In this document: positions 59,983-64,000 of the stretch, one piece after another
How the letters are laid out: the number at the start of each line of letters is the position of its first letter
How positions within the stretch are numbered: position 1 is the stretch's first letter
DNA from: Cyanidiococcus yangmingshanensis
Lineage: Eukaryota > Rhodophyta > Bangiophyceae > Cyanidiales > Cyanidiaceae
NCBI GenBank assembly: GCA_013995675.1
Contig: VWRR01000001.1
Coordinates: 434,001-498,000, forward strand
Reading direction: 5' to 3'
DNA: 64,000 bases
Translations under genes and position numbers: made by a program
The notes under the pieces: model-generated
What the model was told of the DNA's origin: nothing
What the model saw: only the letters and a program-made list of their open reading frames with translations
Databases searched by the model: none

Positions 59983-60912
59983 TTAAAACCGAGTGCTTCG
60001 TCTTCGCCCACTGTATTTGCTTGCCGGTCGAACTGACTTGCCTTGACGAAGGCGACGAGCCCTTTTCTTCTCAATAAAGCGGCGAACGGCCAACGCCGAT
60101 CTTGGCGACGTCTTTCGATGAGCGTATCGTTGTGCAGGACTCACCACCGCTGCAGTTGCCACTGATGAAGAAGCCGAATCCGGTTTGCCCGCTGGCTGGA
60201 GTCGTCGCTCGGGTGCGATGGTTGGCACTGTTTCCGAGCTGGGCGGCAGTGCGGCTCGGGGTGCTCGGGACGTTGCATCTGGAGGACCCGCTCGCAATAC
60301 CAAGTAAAACTTCTTCGCCCGCGAGCTATTCGGGTAGTCGACGACGAGACCACCATCGAAGCCTGCTCGCTTGGCCTGGGTAAAGATAAACTCGATCTGG
60401 CGTTCGTGACTTGGGTAGAACTGGAGCACTGCTCGTGCCCCTCGACGCAAACACGCATACAGCGTCATGAAGAACATAAACAACCGCGTTCGAGGATCCT
60501 GCTCACTCCGTTCAGCCTGACAGAGCCACTGAAGCACCGATATACTCACTGCACCGTCAAACGACCCAATACGAAACGGCAGACCCTCGCCCAGATCCTG
60601 ACGAATCAGGTCGCCATCCACATCACGCTGAACAGCAACAGCCAGCATCGCCGATGAAATGTCCATTCCAACCCAAAAGTGTCCGGCACGGCTCAAGACA
60701 TCTCCGCTGAGACCAGTCCCACAACCGAGGTCAAGAATCAGCGCAGGAGACGTTGTCGTTCTCGCCGAACTGGACAGATCCAGAAGCTCGAGCGCTCGCT
60801 CGGCCAAACGGGTCTGAACATCAACCGTATGCGCGTGAAGAATGTATTTCCGAGCTTCCTTGGAATCGTAGAAGACTTCTGGTGGTGCTTTCGATTCAGG
60901 GCGGTGAGCCAT
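59983..60912 (-). CDS. BUD23: 18S rRNA (guanine-N7)-methyltransferase BUD23
   Basis: Methylates a conserved guanine in 18S rRNA (G1575 in yeast) together with TRMT112 and is needed for 40S maturation. The 309-residue product starts MAHRPESKAPPEVFYDSKEA, the usual family start. The SAM-binding motif ALILDLGCGTGLSG is followed by WVGMDISSAML. Then come FDGAVSISVLQWLC with the family's signature and ARAVLQFYPSHERQIEFI. The C-terminus is basic with RRFIEKKRARRLRQGKSVRP and SKYSGRRR, matching the family end. The linker before it is longer and Ala/Pro-rich. The frame continues to 61035 without a better start; the ATG at 60912 matches the family. Confidence 0.96.
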   Translation of the reverse strand: MAHRPESKAPPEVFYDSKEARKYILHAHTVDVQTRLAERALELLDLSSSARTTTSPALILDLGCGTGLSGDVLSRAGHFWVGMDISSAMLAVAVQRDVDGDLIRQDLGEGLPFRIGSFDGAVSISVLQWLCQAERSEQDPRTRLFMFFMTLYACLRRGARAVLQFYPSHERQIEFIFTQAKRAGFDGGLVVDYPNSSRAKKFYLVLRAGPPDATSRAPRAALPPSSETVPTIAPERRLQPAGKPDSASSSVATAAVVSPAQRYAHRKTSPRSALAVRRFIEKKRARRLRQGKSVRPASKYSGRRRSTRF

Positions 60913-61248
60913 GGCGGGTGTCTGTCGGGGCACTCCGCGTTGCGTTCCGAGCGCTGCTCTCGACCGAGCCCGTGTGATCCTAGCCAGGGTCGGTACACGC
61001 CCTACCACGAAGCCTCCAGCTGAGACCAAGCGCAATGGCCCTTCGAGTGTCTTACCTCGATCCTAGGTTATCCACTTCCAGGCCCTATACAAGCAGCACG
61101 GAACGTTCCCCATAGAGCATGTGCAGCCTGGGCGCTTCGCGTTGACGAGCAGACCAGGGCGACGTCGTCCTTCGGGCCCGAGTCGCGGTACCGGCAGCGC
61201 AAAACGTTCGCAGACACTTGTTGTGAACCGTACGCTACCTGCTAATTC
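60913..61248. promoter_or_regulatory. Divergent promoter region of BUD23 and DOHH
   Basis: A compact 336-base region between two divergent translation-related genes. Part of it is open in the BUD23 frame. No defined element is seen. Confidence 0.35.
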
Positions 61249-62187
61249 ATGGTCCAGAGTAGTGATGTCGAGGAGCTATTCACTCGACTATGGTGCGAAA
61301 GCGTATGTGTAGCGGAAAAAATGAACGTTATTTTCAGTTTGAAGGAAGCAGGCTCAGATCGAGCGGTGACGCTGCTTTGTGCAGCGCTGATGGACCCTCG
61401 GGAGCGTTCCGTTCTCGTTCGTCACGAAATTGCTTACGTTCTCGGTCAAATGCAGAATCCAAAGGCAAGAGAGACCCTCGTTGATCGACTGGTCGATGCG
61501 AACGAGGACACGATCGTGCGTCACGAGTGCGGTGAAGCGCTCGGTGCGATCGTTGCTCTCGAGGCCTGGGATACGCTTCTTGCCCAGACTCGTGATCCCG
61601 TTCCCGAGGTCCGAGAGACCTGCTCGCTTGCACTGGAGAGGCTGCGTTGGATGCAGCGGCAAAATGGGCAGCAGAAGCACTTGACTGGCACCTCACGGGA
61701 CAAAGCGTTGGTTTTTCGAACAGTGGACCCAGCACCACCTTTTGAGGTGGACGTTGACCCCGAAGCTTCTTGGTCTGATGAAGCACTCGGCGAGCTACTT
61801 CGAGATGAGAATGTTTCGCTCTTTCGACGGTATCGAGCGATGTTCACGTTACGAGATCGCAATACAGACAAAACTGCGTTGATTGTTAGCGACGCGCTTT
61901 TACAGGATCGTTCCAGTGCGCTTTTTCGACACGAAGCTGCCTATGTTCTGGGACAAATGTGTCGTCCCTGTACTTTGGCTGCGTTGGAGAAAGCGCTCGC
62001 GAAACACCAAGAACACCCCATGGTGCGACACGAAGCAGCGGAGGCCATTGGTGCGGTAGGTACGCAAGAAGCATGCACTGTCCTAGAGCAATATTGTAAC
62101 GATGCCGACGTTATCGTACGAGAGAGTTGCCTGGTTGCGTTGGATATCGCCGCAGACTATGCAATTCTAAATGACTTGAATCCGTAG
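61249..62187 (+). CDS. DOHH: Deoxyhypusine hydroxylase
   Basis: Completes hypusine formation on eIF5A using a di-iron centre. The 312 residues match the usual 300-325. It is built from eight HEAT-like repeats in two halves. The four iron-binding His-Glu pairs are all present at residues 59-60 (VRHEIAYVLGQM), 92-93 (VRHECGEALGAI), 228-229 (FRHEAAYVLGQM) and 261-262 (VRHEAAEAIGAV). The variable linker (about 133-175) separates the halves, and the second half begins YRAMFTLRDRN, as in the family. The frame is intact and the ATG is clear. It is divergent from BUD23. Confidence 0.97.
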   Translation: MVQSSDVEELFTRLWCESVCVAEKMNVIFSLKEAGSDRAVTLLCAALMDPRERSVLVRHEIAYVLGQMQNPKARETLVDRLVDANEDTIVRHECGEALGAIVALEAWDTLLAQTRDPVPEVRETCSLALERLRWMQRQNGQQKHLTGTSRDKALVFRTVDPAPPFEVDVDPEASWSDEALGELLRDENVSLFRRYRAMFTLRDRNTDKTALIVSDALLQDRSSALFRHEAAYVLGQMCRPCTLAALEKALAKHQEHPMVRHEAAEAIGAVGTQEACTVLEQYCNDADVIVRESCLVALDIAADYAILNDLNP

Positions 62188-63062
62188 GATTGCCGCAGAG
62201 GTGAATGGTGAACGCTCAAGCGGCCAGATGAACCTGGTGACACTCGTTTTCAGAATCAATTTCGTGCAGATGTAATTCCAGACGTCACCGGAATCAAGTC
62301 AGCTCACACTGGAGCATGCTTTTGATGACGAGTGCTTGCCAAGTCTCATGATTTCGTTTCGGGATTTGCTCGCCAAGAAGGGCGTGGGCGCTTTGTGGCC
62401 ATCGCTAGCTAGAATGCATCTGGACATTGGAGTCTGCGTACGAGTGTAGAAAATGTCGCCAAGGAGTGCCTCTTCAACAAACAGAAGCAGCGACGGATTT
62501 TTAGGAAGCAATCGTTACTTTGTTGCTTGACCGTCAGTAGAATGGCAACAGGCATGTTGGGTTGTATTTTGCGCTGGGAGAGTCATTGGCCTCTGCATGA
62601 AACAACGGGCGTGTGTCCGCTGCGAGCCAGGGTTCTGCACTAGACGCGCTTCGAGGGCGCTCTCTGCGGACTCATCGGCAAGCTAGAGATCAAGTGAAAA
62701 GAGGATCAACGGTGGCTTCTTTTCAAGCCATGACCCTAGATACACGACGTTTCCACAACCTGAATGAAAGCGATCTGCCAATGATCTGATCTGGATTCAA
62801 ATCACTGGCAAAGGGGAGACTTGGAGCGGGACATGCATACACCGGTCGTCCGTGTCTTGGTAGGGACCAATCTTTGTAGATCATTCGATAGCGCACTTGG
62901 CGAGCTAGGCGCAGAGGAGGATCTCTTTATCGTCTCATGAAGATGGTTAGGAGCGATCATCAGGTACTTGAGGCGTACCCCTTCATCGTCTTTTACGTGA
63001 ATCGTGAATCGTCCCTTGACATTGAGTCAGACTCAAGTCGGTTTCGAGGTCAACCCCAAAAT
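62188..63062. other. Spacer between DOHH and the Sec1/Munc18 gene end
   Basis: Convergent 3' regions. No recognisable gene. Confidence 0.4.
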
Positions 63063-64000
63063 CTAGAGTTTCGCCATCGACGCCAAGTATCGGTTAGGCG
63101 GGAGCAAACTCGTTCCACCCAAGACAATCTCTAGATCAAGGTAAGCGGCTAGCGCGTAGATTTGCTCAATTTCAAAGGCCGAGACCCCACCGATGATCAC
63201 GAACAGGAATCGGTCGTTTTGATACCTCTGAGCCGCTTGATATAAGCGATTTGGTAGCGACGACATATCCTCGGTCGGGGTCGTCAACTCGAATATCATG
63301 GCGTGTGGTGTTGACGCTTCGCGAGCATGGTCTCTTGACAGCGGGGTCCTTTGTTCAATACACCCGGCCGTGCTTGCGGTAGGCTCTGTGAAAGATTCTT
63401 CGGGGTTACCGTCGAGACTGGTCGATGCTTCGCATGGCTCTGGATTGCTCGTAGAGGTTGCATCGCCAGAAGCAACGATGTCTCGCCTGGTCGACTCCAT
63501 GGACAAGGATGCATTGTGTTCTTTGTCTGCATCCACGGTGCGCAACACCGACAGACGAGACTCGGAACAGATACGCCTGGTTGCCGTCGTCGTTAGTATC
63601 GCTGTCGAGGTCGTTCGGTTGCTCGCGGGCGACTGGATGACGCCAGCGACTCTGTGTGCTGCTCCCAAAACTGGTGTCGAAACTCCATCTCGTGTCGCTG
63701 ACCAAGTTGTAGGGTCCTTCATCATTTCAGCACGCGTTTTTGGGCACGGTGTTGGCGTCGTGTCGGTTGTCGCACTCGAGGACAACTCGAGCCAGTCGCC
63801 TTCCTGCTCCGATGCATTGCCTCTATCATCGCCTGGCACGCTCATCTCGTTCTTCTGATGCGTATCAAAGGCACCGATGTACTGCAGCAGAATTTGACTC
63901 AGCATTGTCTCCGGTAGGAGCAATGTCGCCAGAGATTCCCGAGCGAGTGCCCGTGCTCGACGCCGTCGCCGAACGCGTGCTGCTCGACCCGCCCACTTGG
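63063..64000 (-). CDS. Sec1/Munc18-family protein, C-terminal part (continues past window edge)
   Basis: SM proteins bind syntaxin-type SNAREs and guide vesicle fusion. The frame is open from the right edge to the stop at 63063, so only about 310 C-terminal residues are seen. The last 50 residues carry the family ending: RFLFVIIGGVSAFEIEQIY, then LDLEIVLGGTSLLPPNRYLASM (compare FVVGG.T..E and LGGTS.L.P..FL). The preceding 190 residues are Thr/Ser/Glu-rich and probably disordered, an unusually long insertion for this place. A short helical piece (MLSQILLQYIGAF) and an Arg-rich stretch precede it. Which member it is (Sec1, Vps45, Vps33 or Sly1 group) cannot be decided; the ending is closest to Sec1/Munc18. 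The Arg-rich part at the edge may be out of frame. Confidence 0.75.
   Translation of the reverse strand, partial: KWAGRAARVRRRRRARALARESLATLLLPETMLSQILLQYIGAFDTHQKNEMSVPGDDRGNASEQEGDWLELSSSATTDTTPTPCPKTRAEMMKDPTTWSATRDGVSTPVLGAAHRVAGVIQSPASNRTTSTAILTTTATRRICSESRLSVLRTVDADKEHNASLSMESTRRDIVASGDATSTSNPEPCEASTSLDGNPEESFTEPTASTAGCIEQRTPLSRDHAREASTPHAMIFELTTPTEDMSSLPNRLYQAAQRYQNDRFLFVIIGGVSAFEIEQIYALAAYLDLEIVLGGTSLLPPNRYLASMAKL

Noticed and set aside
1-64000. Mobile elements, virus-like elements, rRNA genes and CRISPR arrays.
   Set aside because: No reverse transcriptase, transposase, integrase or capsid-like frame, no terminal repeats, no rRNA-like conserved stretch and no spaced direct repeats were seen.

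Overview
The window is nuclear DNA of a compact, almost intron-free unicellular eukaryote. Eukaryotic identity is certain from eIF1, an eIF3m-like PCI protein, CCT-beta and CCT-theta, ZPR1, MAK16, BUD23, deoxyhypusine hydroxylase and a Sec1/Munc18 protein. Genes sit on both strands about every 2.5 kb, mostly as single long frames, separated by 0.2-2.3 kb of moderately AT-richer spacer. Putative organelle-targeting leaders (cysteine synthase, glucose-6-phosphate 1-epimerase), an AGC-VIII kinase and a photolyase/hydrolase fusion of the plant type point to an alga. A red alga of the Cyanidiophyceae is my best guess, but this is inference from gene style and not a proven taxonomy.

Layout. 1-5.3 kb: argininosuccinate synthase and the photolyase/alpha-beta hydrolase fusion. 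5.6-12.1 kb: ZPR1, a large helical-repeat protein split over several frames, and a patatin-like phospholipase. 14.4-20.1 kb: metabolic genes (cysteine synthase, phosphomannomutase, glucose-6-phosphate 1-epimerase) plus oligoribonuclease. 21.2-29.4 kb: a translation and folding cluster (eIF3m-like, CCT-theta, eIF1, CCT-beta). 30.9-37.7 kb: an HROB-like recombination factor, an LKB1/STK11-like kinase with a CaaX end, and an AGC-VIII kinase. 38.5-40.5 kb: two probably mitochondrial proteins (ABHD11-like hydrolase, ribosomal protein uS2m). 40.6-49.6 kb: poorly known genes (a possible beta-propeller, a small membrane protein, an orphan, an ARM-repeat protein). 50.3-58.9 kb: an SMPD4-like membrane protein, two coiled-coil proteins, an ALY/CHTOP-type export adaptor candidate and MAK16. 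60.0-62.2 kb: BUD23 and deoxyhypusine hydroxylase. 63.1 kb to the edge: the 3' part of a Sec1/Munc18 gene.

Many genes serve the making and use of ribosomes: MAK16 and BUD23 in subunit assembly, eIF1 and eIF3m in initiation, deoxyhypusine hydroxylase in eIF5A maturation, ZPR1 in eEF1A biogenesis, and CCT in folding.

A striking property is that several otherwise conserved genes change reading frame by one base (argininosuccinate synthase, oligoribonuclease, eIF3m, SMPD4, LKB1, ARM-repeat protein, helical-repeat protein, propeller). In the two clearest cases family conservation continues without a gap across the shift, so short introns do not explain it. Residual insertion/deletion errors in the assembly are the simplest reading. 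I saw no transposon, virus-like element, CRISPR array, rRNA or convincing tRNA.
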